Positions 44,488 to 55,728 of a DNA stretch of 64,000 bases are shown piece after piece. The notes under the pieces were generated by a model. It worked only from the letters and a program-made list of their open reading frames with translations. It ran no database searches and had not been told where the DNA came from. The stretch is from assembly GCA_963854735.1 (NCBI GenBank), contig OY978103.1, forward strand, positions 992,001 through 1,056,000, written 5' to 3'. This DNA comes from Marvania coccoides. Its lineage: Eukaryota; Chlorophyta; Trebouxiophyceae; Chlorellales; Chlorellaceae. Positions within the stretch are counted from its first letter, which is position 1. The number at the start of each line of letters is the position of its first letter. The translations under genes and the position numbers were made by a program.

Positions 44488-45497
44488 ATGGATGAATTCA
44501 AGGAGCCCAGCAAGGGAATACAGCAGCAGCTGCAGGAGGATCTTGTGAGGCAGCAATCGCTGATTATTAGCCTACTAAAGGCCTCGCAACAGCAAAGCGA
44601 CCAGAGCAGCGAGATGCGAGTAATGGGTATGCTAGCCCAAGGATTATCAATAGTAGCTGGTAAGTAAAGGCTCGCACGAGGCTTCCCTTGGAGTGACCAT
44701 CGGCGATGGTTTTTTCCCTTTAAACGAGCTCAAATAGGGCCTTCTAACGAGTTTGAATCTATTAATTTGCAGCATTCATCGGCGGCGCCGTTCTTTCAGT
44801 CGTTCTCAGCCCCCCAGAGCTGCTTTTTGCACCAGAAAGTTGGGCACAGTTCGGCGCCTGTGTTAAGGGGGGCAATGAGGATTACTGTCTCAACTGGAAG
44901 CACGCCTACGGCATTGCCTCGGTTCTTAGCCTTGCATTGCTTTCCTTCAGCTTGCTGCTGTCAATTCCTGCTGGCATGGGCCAATTCCATGAATATTTTA
45001 CGCTCGCTGTCGTTTGCTTCTCTTGGGGGTTGGTTTCAGTGGCGGTGGCAGTTGTAGCTGCCTCCTGGCTCCTAACAACACAAAATGTGGCCATCTTCAC
45101 GACAATTGTGATGTGTTCGTTCGTATTTTACAGTATTTACGTGCTGCTGCCGTGGATGGCACTCTCATTTTTCCATATTTTCCGAGAGCGCGACCCCATT
45201 TACTCCGCTTCTTCGCTGCACTGGGTAATATCAAAGCGCTGCTTGACGCCCCGCATGCGGCTGGCGGCGGTTAAGATCGTTCTGGTTGCCAACCGACACC
45301 TCATTAATAGCGGAGACGATGCGGGAGCAACTGCTCTTCACATTGCCGCTGCACGAGGCAACAAAATGATAGTGGGGCTGCTGCTGGAGAACGGGGCAAA
45401 CCGTCTGATCACTGATAACGAAGGCAAGACAGCGCTGGACGTGGCGAGAGAGTTGCAGCATGGCGCAGTGGAGCGGCTGCTTGAGAAGACCGACTGA
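44488..45497 (+). CDS. Membrane protein with C-terminal ankyrin repeats
   Basis: Exons 44488-44659 and 44773-45497 give 298 residues ending in TGA. A Gln-rich helical N-terminus (MDEFKEPSKGIQQQLQEDLV) precedes four hydrophobic segments: AFIGGAVLSVVLSPPELLF, GIASVLSLALLSFSLLLSI, LAVVCFSWGLVSVAVAVVAA and IFTTIVMCSFVFYSIYVLL. The C-terminus holds one good ankyrin repeat and a half (GATALHIAAARGNKMIVGLL, GKTALDVARELQHGAVERLL). Just before them (45195-45260) the +1-shifted frame reads ALGNIKALLDA, itself ankyrin-like, hinting at an old frameshift. The pattern recalls plant ankyrin-membrane proteins but the order of parts is reversed for the N-terminus. Function unknown. Confidence 0.65.
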
Positions 45498-46002
45498 CAT
45501 ATTTTCAACCAAATTTATTTATTAAAAAAAATAAAACGATTAATTGTTTTTGTGGAAATAAAAATGAGCAGTATTACCAGCAGTAATATAACGCATAAGG
45601 AAAGCAGAGCATACGAAAAGCAGATATTCATGTTTTGCTACCATCATTATGGCAATCAGTTAGTCCATCACCGGCGGTTGTGCTGAAAGGTGGCTTCGTC
45701 CGCACGATGTTATATTTGTTTGCTCCAGCGGTGAGAATGAAACCATTCTCCCCAGTCCTTCAGTTTACTTGCAACGCATTGTTATTAAAAGCCAGAGGAA
45801 AATTTGGATTTGAAAATTGATTGTCATGAGCCTTGAAAATACTACTTTCGTTCGTTCTCATAAAATATATATCATCATCGTCTTTCTTCTAAAATACAAT
45901 TTTTGCTGCGGTCACCATAAACGACCAGGCAAAATTTTCTCGAATTCGATTTATTCCATCTCCACTTCGCCCTTTCCGCCCAACACTTCCCTCACCTACT
46001 CC
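45498..46002. other. Intergenic between convergent genes, no gene seen
   Basis: AT-rich 3' flanks of the ankyrin membrane protein and the J-protein gene; no structure recognised. Confidence 0.6.
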
Positions 46003-49000
46003 TCACTTCCTGCGCTTCCCCTTGCCGCCCTTGCCTGCCTTCCGCTCCGATGCCCTGCTGCCGCCGGCGGCCTGGCGCGACGCCCGCCTGCTGCTGGCGC
46101 TGAGGGGGTTCACGTGGGGGTTGTAGGGCCCACCGGACTGAGCGTATGCCTGCATGATGCCCATGCAGTCCCCCATGATGGTGGCGTCGTACACCCGTCC
46201 TACAGCGCAGTAGTACGTGTGCAGCACGGAGGAAGGCAGGATGCCGTTCCACGCAAACGCCCTTTCCACCCACACCTCGCCCTCCACCGCCGCGTGCCGG
46301 GTCTTGCAGCTGTCGCAGCGTCGGGCAGAGGCGGCCGAGCGGTCAGCCACGACGGGGAGCTGGTGCACGCCGCCGCAGCCGTAGCAGCGGATGACGATGC
46401 CTACCGGTGGGGTAATAATAGAACAGGAGATTCAAGGGTCAGAAGGGTGTTAAAATTATTGGAAACTGTTGGATAAGAGAATGTCAAAATATCCGGAATT
46501 TAATAGATATTAGAGGTTTATGTATATATAAACTCACTCTTCGAGGGGTCCAGGCTCTCCATATCGATGCCTGTCGTCTCGTAGATTTCGTCCCACATCC
46601 GCTGGAAGGTTCCGCTGGCGTGCAGCCGGGCGGCAGCGATAGACTCGTTGTAGTCGCGACGCTGGTCGGCATCCAGCAGAACCTCAGCAGCCTGGCAGAT
46701 AGAAGGGGAGGGGGGAGGGGGGGGGGGGGGGTGATTGAAGGTCAGAAAGTTTTAAAAAATTACGAAATTCGAAGAACTCGGCACTCAGCATTGTAAACAA
46801 TACAAAGTGAGAATAAATAACATAAATGTGAGGAAATTGTGTAATTTCTCACCTCCAGCACGCGGTGGCACGCGCCCGCCGCGCCGGGCGCCTCCCCGAC
46901 TTTGTCCGGGTGGGTCTGCAGCGAACGCTGGCGCTTGGCTCGACGCAGCGCCTCATCGGCGGCGCTCTCCGGCACTCCCAGCACCTCGTAGTAGTCCGTC
47001 GCCCTCAGAATCTCAGCCACCAGCGGAGCAGCGCCCGGGGGAACCGGCAGGGCCTCCATCATCGGCGGGATGCTGCCGTCGTCAAACGGTGAAGATTCTG
47101 CCCCGCTGGAAGCCCCTCTGCCGCTGCCTCGCGTGCTGGCACCACTCCCGCCACCCATCCCCAGGGTTTTTACCCACCACACCGCGGAAAACACCGCGGA
47201 AAAGGCGGACTTGATGAGCGATGTCACGCTGCCCAATGCCCAATGCAAATTGTCGCCAAACAGCCCGCGCAGGTCGCAAGGAGGCCCGGGATCCATGATG
47301 GGCAACGCGCAGACGGCCGACAGCACCCACATCAGCGTCTTGCGCCCCTTCCTGGGGATGAGAACGAGCAATGCCAGCGCTGCCAACACAACCCAGCCTT
47401 CTGCAGGGACGGCAAACGCCAGCGCGCGGCAGTTCCACAGAATACACAGAGCCAGGCCCGCGTAGGGCCACATCACGAGCACAGTGACGTCGGTGGTGTA
47501 ATCGAAAGCCTCTGCCGATGACATTTCATCGACGGCAGAGTATGGCTTTACGTAAATCAGCTGCAGCAGCGAGGCGATGGCTACCAGAACCGCAGCCACC
47601 ACACCGCCGTTGGCCGCCCACAGCAGTAGCAGCGTGCAGCGCGCGGCCCCCACGGTGGCAATTCTTCCGACCGCGCCCAGCGCGGCTTGCAGGTGCCCTG
47701 GCGCGAGCACCAGCGTCGCAATGACCGCAGTGCGCAGCGAGGGTTGAAGCGTGAGCGGGCGAAGGCAGTACGCGGCCAACGGGAGCAGCGTGCGTGCCGC
47801 TACGGCCCACAGAGCGGTGGTAATTGCAGGGCCGCACAGCGAGAACAGCAGCTCGCGTAGGTTGAGCCCCAGCGGAAAAGTGAACCCCCATAACGAGGCG
47901 CGGCTGTTGTTGGGGGAGACGTACAGACCCAACCAGGCTAGGATGGGAAACTGCGCCCAGTGGGTGCAGGCCAGTAGCATGAGAGGCACCCACGCACCGT
48001 GGCCCAAGGTGAGTGCACACAAGAAGCGCCTGACGTAGGCAGGGGGCACCACCATGCACTTCCCGTCCTCGCTGCGCACCGCCATGAAACCGTTCCACCG
48101 CAGCATCAGAAAGCCGACGGTAACTGCACATGAACCAGGAGCAGCGTAAAAAAATAAATTTAAATAAGGCTTTTCGGGAGGTGGAAATTTTGAGGGATAA
48201 GAAGAGCGGTGATGTGTATATGTTTTTAGCGAGATCTGTTTCAAAGAGAGAGTGCGCTGTTGCTGCCTTTATCAGAAAGGAAAACAACAACGCTGAGACG
48301 CAATCCTACAAATGAATAATAGGCTGGGCAAGTAACTCACGGGAGGAGACCAGCCAGATCAGCGAGGAGGTGAGCGTGGGCTCCGCTATCAGCACGTCAA
48401 AGAGGAACTGCAGCACATCAGACGGTCTGACAGAGGGGGCACCCAGTTGGTAGACCACCCAGTTGACCATGCTTTCCAGCCCTACCTCAAAAATAAGCAG
48501 AGTCCAGGTCGACGCGCCAAACCACATACGATGGTCGCCGCCGCCGTCTTCATCTTTAATGGGCCGGCATACCCACGTACCTGGACAAAAAGAAGGCGAA
48601 GAAAGAATTCATTACGCCGTAGATTAGGCAGTCAGCTGAGAAGACTATCCGAATCTGTGCTTCTTAAGGAGCAAGGATTGTAAATTACGTGGGAATAGCA
48701 GAACATTTGGAAATGGAAGAAAAAATGCAAGGCATGTGAGTGTCGGTTCATGCTATGGTTTCCTTCCAATAGGGTCAAGTCTAAATATGTGTATGCCGCT
48801 TTTCATTCCCTTCATTTTTTGCTCACCGATAAGAGCCAGGTACCATGGATACAGCCCACCGATCCACAGCCACAGATAAATCGTCAACACCTTCACAATA
48901 TCAGAAACGATTTCCGTGTTTTCAGGGAGGTCGGCAGGCATTGAAACGCCCAGCAGGCGGCGGCCGTGCACGTCGTGGGCCTTGCGGATCGCCAGCTGGG

Positions 49001-50704
49001 AGGCCCGGGCTGTAGGACAAAGAAAGAAAGAAAATCGTAAATATTGAGGAAACAGACGATGGGACCCCCCAAAAAAACCCGGTGTAAATTTGATGAATAA
49101 TTAACAAACGAATAGAAGGAACTTACAGCAGATTGCCGTCCATATGATGAGGAAGGGAAACCCCCTGGCCCAGGTGTAGAGCACTAGGAACATGCCCACT
49201 TCTGGAAGCGGCACCGAAAAAACCCACTGCGGGGCTGTCCGCACGTTGCCAAACTGGACCATCATGAACAGCGCCTGCAGGCCCGCCAGCACGAGGAGCA
49301 CCTCGACGGCGGTGCCGGTGGCGAGGCGCTTCACCGCTGCAGCAACAAAAATATCAAATACATTGATCAGCATTAAAAATTGTTTGTTTAAATATGCAAG
49401 TTGGATTAGACAGGGGGGGGAGTGTTAAGAGGGCGGGGGGGGGGGGGTTAAAAGAAACGTGCCTGCAAAGGGGGAGCTGCGCTGCCGCTGCCGCGGCTGT
49501 GCAGCAGGCTGCAGAGAGGCGACTCCGCCGCTGCGCTTGCCGCCCTTGCCCTTCCCGCCCGTCCGCCCAGCGCTGCCGTTGGCCGCTGACGTCTTCTTCT
49601 TCTCCTCGTCGGCAGCGGCCTTCTCGGCTGCCACCTTTTCAGCCGCCGCCCTCTCAACAGCAAAGCGCTTCTTGGCTGCGCGCTGTTCCGCGGCTGCCTC
49701 CTCGCCAGCGGCCCTCTCAGCTGCGCACTTTTCTGCAGCAGCCTCACTAGCCGCCTTAGCCGCTGCGTCTTCAGCCGCGCACTTATCAGCAGCCTCCTTG
49801 GCCGCCCTCTCAGCGGCTGCCCTGTCCACTGCAGCCTTTGCAGTAGCCGCCTTCTTCACCGCCGCCCTTTCAGCAGCAGCCACCCCATCTGCTACGCGCT
49901 TCTCAGCGACGAGCTTCTCCTCAGCGGCGCGCTGCCTGGCAGCAGCCTTCTTAGCGGCGCGCTGCTTCGCCGCCGCCCCCTCCTTCAGATTCGCCGCGGC
50001 AGCCGTCGCCGCAGTTGAAGGCTCTGCCTTTGCCGGCTTCCCTCGCAGCGGCTCCTCCCAGTATCGCTCCAGCGGCGGCGGGGAGCCGTCGTTGAGCTCT
50101 GGCACAGCGGCGGCAGAGGAAGCCTTTGGCTGCACCCGAGAAAGACCCCCAAAAGCGAAGCTGGAGGTGGCCTGCGCAGCCGCAGGGGCTGCTGCTGCCT
50201 CTATATCAGTCTCTCGTACCGCCTGGAACTGCTGCGCTGGCGAGGGGGCGGGCTCAGCCGTGGCCGGCGGGCGGGCCGTGCCAGCGATGCCCAAAACGAC
50301 CTTCAGGTGGTGGAATTTCTTCTTGAGCTTGAGTAGTAGGGGAGGGTGGGTGACGATGCATCCCAGAGGGATGCTGGTCTCGCCGTAGCGGCCGGGAGAA
50401 GAGATGTGGCAGGTCCCTTGTTCAGGGTCAAGACGAAACATGACTTCAGATGAAGTGGTGACGCCTGTGAAGGGTATAGAGGAAAGGGTATAGATGATTT
50501 TAAAAGGAAAAAAATGAGGAGATGGGCCGATAGAGAGGAGGTGGGAAGAGGGAGATCGGGGAGAAGCGTGGTAAGAGCGATGGAGAGATTGATCACGTTC
50601 TCACCTGGCATCTCCATCGTGATGATGAAGGTGTCGCAGCCATAGTCGGGGTCATTTGCACGCCGCGTCACCGAGTACGCTTGGAGTATGGGGAGACCAC
50701 CCAT
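46003..50704 (-). CDS. Very large DNAJC14-like polytopic J-domain protein
   Basis: Eight exons (50605-50704, 49463-50464, 49127-49336, 48827-49009, 48341-48580, 46853-48123, 46538-46691, 46003-46400) mesh in phase to 1185 residues ending in TGA. An N-terminal soluble part starts MGGLPILQAYSVTRRANDPD. A roughly 220-residue Ala/Glu/Lys-rich coiled coil of repeats like AAAERAAKEAADK follows. Next comes a region with about ten membrane helices, then a J domain (DYYEVLGVPESAADEALRR, HPD in LQTHPDKVG). The C-terminus has two CxxC pairs (RCYGCGG, CDSCKTRH) and FAWNGILPSSVLHTYYCAVG before VYDAT, matching the part after the J domain in DNAJC14, an ER J-protein that helps membrane-protein export. Exon 2 to 3 uses a GC donor. 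The N-terminal third could be a separate gene, but frame continuity argues for one. Confidence 0.72.
46705..46731. repeat. Poly-G tract in an intron
   Basis: G runs of 4, 6 and 15 bases separated by single A, just upstream (on the minus strand) of the exon after the J domain; on the coding strand this is a poly-C stretch before the acceptor. Confidence 0.85.
49337..49462 (-). other. Probable GC-AG intron in the J-protein gene
   Basis: The donor reads GCAG|GCACGT and the acceptor CTGCAG; phase 1 to phase 1 is kept. The nearest GT donor would break the frame. The intron contains a G13 run (49435-49447). Confidence 0.55.
49435..49447. repeat. Poly-G tract (G13)
   Basis: Thirteen consecutive G in the GC-AG intron, with a G8 run 15 bases before it. 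Confidence 0.85.
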
Positions 50705-50978
50705 CTGGCAGCCGTCTGTTGATTATTAATTTTGATTAATAAATTCTATGTTCGGAGCCTGCACCTCGGACCTTCCTGGCCGTGCAGCCCTGGCCAGGCC
50801 AGTATCATAGCGGTTGCTATTTTACAATCAAATGTTTGAAGCTCTTGTAGCGAATAAATAATACCCGCTAGTTAGTCCATTTTTTCTTCACGACTCGGCG
50901 AAAAGCAGCAAGACTCGGCCTCTCAAGCCATTGCGCATATGTTTAAGAGGCTTAATCAATAGATCACATCAAGAGACG
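50705..50978. promoter_or_regulatory. Shared upstream region of J-protein and RPN12 genes
   Basis: The two genes are divergent with 274 bases between start codons, so their promoters are close or overlapping. No specific element recognised. Confidence 0.4.
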
Positions 50979-52339
50979 ATGGCTGCGAACCTGGAACAAG
51001 CACAAAAGCTCTTTGAGCAATTTAAGGTGAGATCAGTTTGAAGAAGAGGCTGAAACTCCGCGATGTTCACACGTTCTCTGGGCCCATCTCATCTGTATTT
51101 TTCTCTGCCACACAGGCTGCGGTGGGCAAGGACGATGCGGCTGCGAGCTCAAGGTTGTTGAGTGCCCTCAAAGTAAGCTTTCAACACCCAATCGTTCCGC
51201 TGCGCATCGCGCTCTTATTCATAATCATGAAACCATTTGATACAGCCCAACGCGCTCGCACGCCATGTCATTTTTTCCCCGCATCACCTGCCAACCCACC
51301 GCTCTTCCTTCTCTCTTCATTCAGCTCGAGCTCGTTAAGCTCCCATCCCTGCCTCCCCTCTTCCAGCCCAGCCCCAACTTCCAGGAACAGCTCACGCTCG
51401 CACGTAAGCCTCCCAGCACCCGACCACGCTCTTGTCGCCTTTCCTTTTTTCTCCCGCCCTTCACTCTCCCCCCACTTTGACACCTTCTGCAGGCGACGTT
51501 CTGGAGCTGGCGGTGCTGGCAGCGGTCCGGCAGGGCGACGAGACAGCGTTCGACCGCAATTTCGCGCAGCTGCGGCCCTACTACGAGGATGCCCGCTCCG
51601 CCCTGGCGCCCTCTTCTCAAGAGACGCTGCTGTCCGGGCTCCACCTGCTGGTGCTGCTGGTGCACAACCGCATCGCGGAGTTCCACACCGCGGTGGAGCT
51701 GCTGCCCCAGGAGGTGCTGGCGACGCCTGAGGTGGCTCAGGTGGCCCAGCTGGAGGCGTGGCTCATGGAGGGCGCTTACAACAAGGTAAAAACCACAACT
51801 TTAAGCGCCTCTACACCACTATCTTCTCCGTTACGTACCTAAATTGAACGTACACTGCATTTAGCTTAAGATTGGCTATTTTCACAATGTGATTGCCTCA
51901 TTTTTTTCCTTTGAACCCGCTGCAAAAATTACTAATTGTATGTCTCCCAAAACTCGGAGTTTTTCGTTGTTTTAATACCTGGTGCGCTTTCTTTGTCGAC
52001 CTACAGGTGCTGGCAGCGCGCTCCTCCCTCGTGTCCCCCTACTACCTGCCGCTGCTGGACCGCCTGGCGGAGACCGTCCGGGATGAAGTGTCCAGCTGCA
52101 GCGCGGCGTCCTACGAGTCGCTGTCGGTGGTGGAAGCTGCCCGGATGCTGCGGCTGAGCGGGGAGGCCGAGGTGGTGGCCCATGCAGCCGCCATGGGCTG
52201 GAAAGTTGAGGGCGACCGAGTTTTCTTCTCCGCCAAGGCCATAGGAGAGGGCGGCAACGCGACGGTGGCGGCTCCGGCGGCGTTTGAGGCCATCGAGCAC
52301 TGCATGGCGTACGCAAAGGAGCTGGAGCGCATTGTTTGA
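50979..52339 (+). CDS. RPN12: 26S proteasome lid subunit RPN12 (PSMD8)
   Basis: Exons 50979-51026, 51116-51172, 51325-51403, 51493-51785 and 52007-52339 give 269 residues ending in TGA (usual length about 267-290). Conserved blocks are LELVKLPSLPP near residue 40, LTLARDVLELAVLAAVRQGD, FDRNFAQLRPYYEDARSALA, HLLVLLVHNRIAEFHTAVEL, AWLMEGAYNKV and the end HCMAYAKELERIV. These equal the TPR-like helices and PCI/winged-helix part of RPN12. The subunit completes assembly of the regulatory lid of the proteasome. RPT4, another proteasome subunit, lies about 3.4 kb further right on the other strand. Confidence 0.92.
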
Positions 52340-52414
52340 TTTAGCAGTGGTGCGGGAGGAGGGAGAAGACCATAGTGGAGCATTTTAACTGGATAAATAA
52401 CAGGAGTAATGCTA

Positions 52415-52419
52415 TGTAA
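52415..52419 (+). promoter_or_regulatory. Putative TGTAA polyadenylation signal of RPN12
   Basis: TGTAA 76 bases after the stop codon. Confidence 0.4.
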
Positions 52420-52644
52420 TGGAAATGCATATTTTTTTCGTAACGAGCAGTATGCTAGTTTTAGACGTGGGAGCAGAGCTACAGGAGGACGCCTGTCAAG
52501 CAAAGACTGCAGAGGCTTGAGCAGAGCCCAGAGAGAAAACGAACCGTCTGTGTCCAGACTACCCCTGATTGGGTGCATTCAAAATATGCTACAAAATGAA
52601 GAGAAATTTTTGAAGGGAACGGTGGCCAAAAAATAACAACGAAC

Positions 52645-52677
<33 letters not shown>

Positions 52678-52868
52678 TACAAATAAAAAGAGAAAGAGCG
52701 ACCTCAGAAAGATTGTGGTTTGAATTTTATAAACGAACAAAATTAAGAATCAATGTGAATGGATTGTGAAATGAAAGCACGCGCGTCAAAAAGAGAGCCA
52801 CATTTATTTATATTTATTTTATTCCCAAAAAGCTCCTCCGCCTTCCCCTCGCTGCTGCAAAAGAGAAA
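52420..52868. other. Intergenic between convergent genes; (AT)n microsatellite
   Basis: No gene seen. It holds a 25-base (AT)n run at 52645-52669. Confidence 0.6.
52645..52669. repeat. (AT)n microsatellite
   Basis: Twelve AT units downstream of RPN12. Confidence 0.9.
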
Positions 52869-55104
52869 CTACGCATTGGCATCAGCATTGGTGCTCTTCC
52901 GCTGCTGCAGCCGGCGCCCAACCCACCGCTGCTGCGCCGGCTGGGCTCCATGCGCATGCCGTGCCTTTTCTGCCGGCGACGCTATTGCCCGATGATTCTG
53001 CTGGAAACTCCTTCCATAAGGCCCCCCAGTCAGAAATTTCCAAGCGCTGGCGTTGCCCATGCTGTGCGCCACGTCTGCCGCGGTGCGGCCATCGCAGTCA
53101 GCAGCCACCACAGAGGCGACGCCGCCAGCATCAACCAGGCGTCGCAACAACGCTGGAGAGCCTTTTCGGGCTGCCACGTGCACGCTGGTCTGACCGTAGC
53201 GGTTGCAGGCGCGTACCAGGGCGGGCGCGTTTTGTCCTGCGGCGGAGAGGAGGTGGCACACGATGTGGGCGTGACCACCCACGCAAGCAGCGTGGAGTGG
53301 GCTGCGGGAAAAACAAAAGGGGGGAAAAGAAGGAAGACAAATGAGGTGAGCAGTGTGGTTCACAAAAAGCTGGTTAAAGCAATGAAAAAAGGCAGAATTT
53401 TATAAACTCACGTCCATCCGCTGTCGTACAGTATTGGGTCTTCCCACTTGATCCCGGCGGTTTTGCAGTGCCGCAGCAGCGCCTCCATCGCCCGCGCGTG
53501 CCCCCGCAGCGCCGCAATGTACAGCGGCGCCTCCCCCGCAGCGTTTCGAATACTCACGTCGGCGCCGGCAGCCAACAGCGCCGCCGCCGCCGCCGCGTGG
53601 CCCACCTCGCAGGCGCGGAAGAGAGGCGTCGCGCCGCTGCGATCGCGCGCGTTCACGTCGGCTCCCAAGCTCAGGAGCTCGCTGATTCGATAGGTGTCCG
53701 CGTCCTCAGATGCTGCATGCAGGGGAGTCACTCGGGAGGCAGAAGAGCACTTGGCAGCGGCGGAGAGCGCCGCAGACACAATCTCTAGACGTTCACCCCC
53801 GGTAGCGCGCGCTGCAGAGCGCCACTGCAGCGCTTTTTTCACGCTGACGTGACGGCAGAGGTCCAGGACGCTCAACTGCCGTAGCTGCGCAGCTGAGAGG
53901 CGGTATGGATGGTTGTTGGGTAGGGGGGGTACTGCGCTACCTCCAGAGGTGGTTGGGAGGAGGTTGAGCACAGCATCCATTAGTCCGGCAAGCCCTGGTG
54001 CTAAAAATGTAACCTCCAGGCACTGCAAGCGCTTCAGCCGGCATGCTACGCCCAGAAGCTCCACAGTCACCGCCGACAGACACTCCCGGGGCAGCAGCGC
54101 GCGGAAACCGTCGTCGTACGCCCGCCCAATGAGCGAAATCAGCTCAGAAACGAAGGGAGCAGCATCGGCATTCACCGCCGCCGCTGCCGCCCCAGCCGCC
54201 GCAGACTCTTCCCACGCCGACAGCTGCAGCAAGCTGCCGCCCAGGCACAGCGCCTCCAGGTCTGGACAGGCGGCAGCGATGGCTGTGAGGTTATCCGGAG
54301 TAATTTTAACGCCATTGTGCAAAGCCAGCAGGCGAAGCATGCCGCCGCAACTGCGGGGTAGGGACAAGGTGGAACGAGGTTCTGGGAGGTTTATGGGCTG
54401 CCAGCCCCCCAGGTCGATGTGGCTGAGCGCGATAAACTCGAGTTTGGATGCTGGCAATGAGGCGGCAATCAAAAGCTCGGTGAGAGCCTCAGAATTGAGG
54501 TTAAAGCACCGCTGCATATCCAGACAGCGCAGGGATGGCGTGATATTCGAAGTTTGAGCGGCAGCGTGCACCTGCAGTGCAAAAAGATTTGAAAAAGGTG
54601 GGAAAATATGTGAAACATTGCTCCGACAATGTTCATTAAACAAATGAACCAGGAGGTACGTACCGTGCTGGCAGTGATTTTTTTGCAGCCAGACAGCAGC
54701 AGCGACGCCAATTTGGGCAGCCGTTCGATGGCCAGCGCCGCTCCTTCGTCTCCCAGGGGAGAGGAAGAAAGATCCAGCTCAACGGTAGATGGAAAGGCCG
54801 TGCAAATGGCTTCCAGCACGCTCAGAAGGCGGCGCTGCGCTTCAGAGGGGGAGGCAGCAGCCGCGTCAGCAGATGTGGTAGTATCGTCGCTGCTGGAATA
54901 GTGGTGGGAGGCCAGGCGAAGGCGGAATGAGGCCAGAGAGCACGCCCGCCTGGTTCGGCTGCAAGAGGACGCCAACGCCGCAGCGTCACGAGGGCACGTC
55001 AAACAGGATGCAATGCGCACCAAGGCGTCCTCAGGGAGGTCGAGGAGGCCCAAAACAGGGAAGACATCTTCATTTATTTCATTCGTCAAGAAGGGGAGCG
55101 CCAT
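52869..55104 (-). CDS. F-box, leucine-rich and ankyrin-repeat protein
   Basis: Exons 54664-55104, 53412-54571 and 52869-53301 give 677 residues ending in TAG. After MALPFLTNEIN comes an F-box (LLDLPEDALVRIASCL, then ALASSCSRTRRACS). LRR-like pieces follow (STVELDLSSSPLGDEGAA, KLASLLLSGCKKITAST, SLRCLDMQRCFNLNSEALTE). Ankyrin repeats fill the C-terminal third: VTPLHAASEDADTYRISELL, SLGADVNARDRSGATPLFRA, GADVSIRNAAGEAPLYIAAL, PLHAACVGGHAHIVCHLL, YGQTSVHVAARKGSPALLRR. F-box proteins bring substrates to SCF ubiquitin ligases; LRR and ankyrin parts bind the substrate. The combination is unusual but each part is clear. The last intron falls inside an ankyrin repeat and keeps it whole. Confidence 0.82.
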
Positions 55105-55728
55105 TTGCGCTCGCAAAAATAATTTGTACAGATGCCGAGTTTCAAAAAAAAAATGCTTCTGTGTGAACAGCGCTCGATAATATACAGTGGTGAGATTTAA
55201 AGATCAATGGGGGCCAGGCCTGGCCAGGGCCGCCGTCTCCTCCGCTTTGCGCCTGTTCTTTCGGCTTTTCAATCAACGAGCGGTGAAGGAAGTAGACGAA
55301 ATTTTTAATACGCGGCGAGCAGGAGGGCAGAATTCCCAAGAAACAAATGTCTCTCAAAATGTATGGACTTTCTTCTTGTGCCAAAGAAAGCACGAATGTG
55401 AAAAGAAAGTTGCGGAGAGGGGTGCCTGGGGGAGTTCATGGTGGTGGGGAGGACTCGTAGCGCAGAGGCTGCAAGGAAATCGGGCTCGCGCATCGACGGC
55501 TTGACGCGTTTCGGTAGTACAGTGCTATTGGTAAAGGCAAAGCCTATTCAATATAATTTCTTTCACTTTGAGACACATCTTATCTCGCCGATACTCAGTC
55601 AGCGCAGCAAGTTTTACACTATTCCACGGGGGGCGATAAAAATTGCAAATGGGGGGGGGAGCTCGACAAAACTCTCAGAAGTCCTTCCTTCCTAGTAGTT
55701 GGCCACAAATAATACCTCGCACCTCTAT
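55105..55728. other. Intergenic, about 0.6 kb, no gene seen
   Basis: 5' flank of the F-box gene and 3' flank of RPT4. Open frames here lack domains and splice signals. Confidence 0.6.

Noticed and set aside
49459..50388. 309-codon open frame antisense to the Ala-rich part of the J-protein
   Set aside because: Composition is Ala/Ser low complexity created by the complementary repeats; the opposite strand joins in phase to a recognisable gene.
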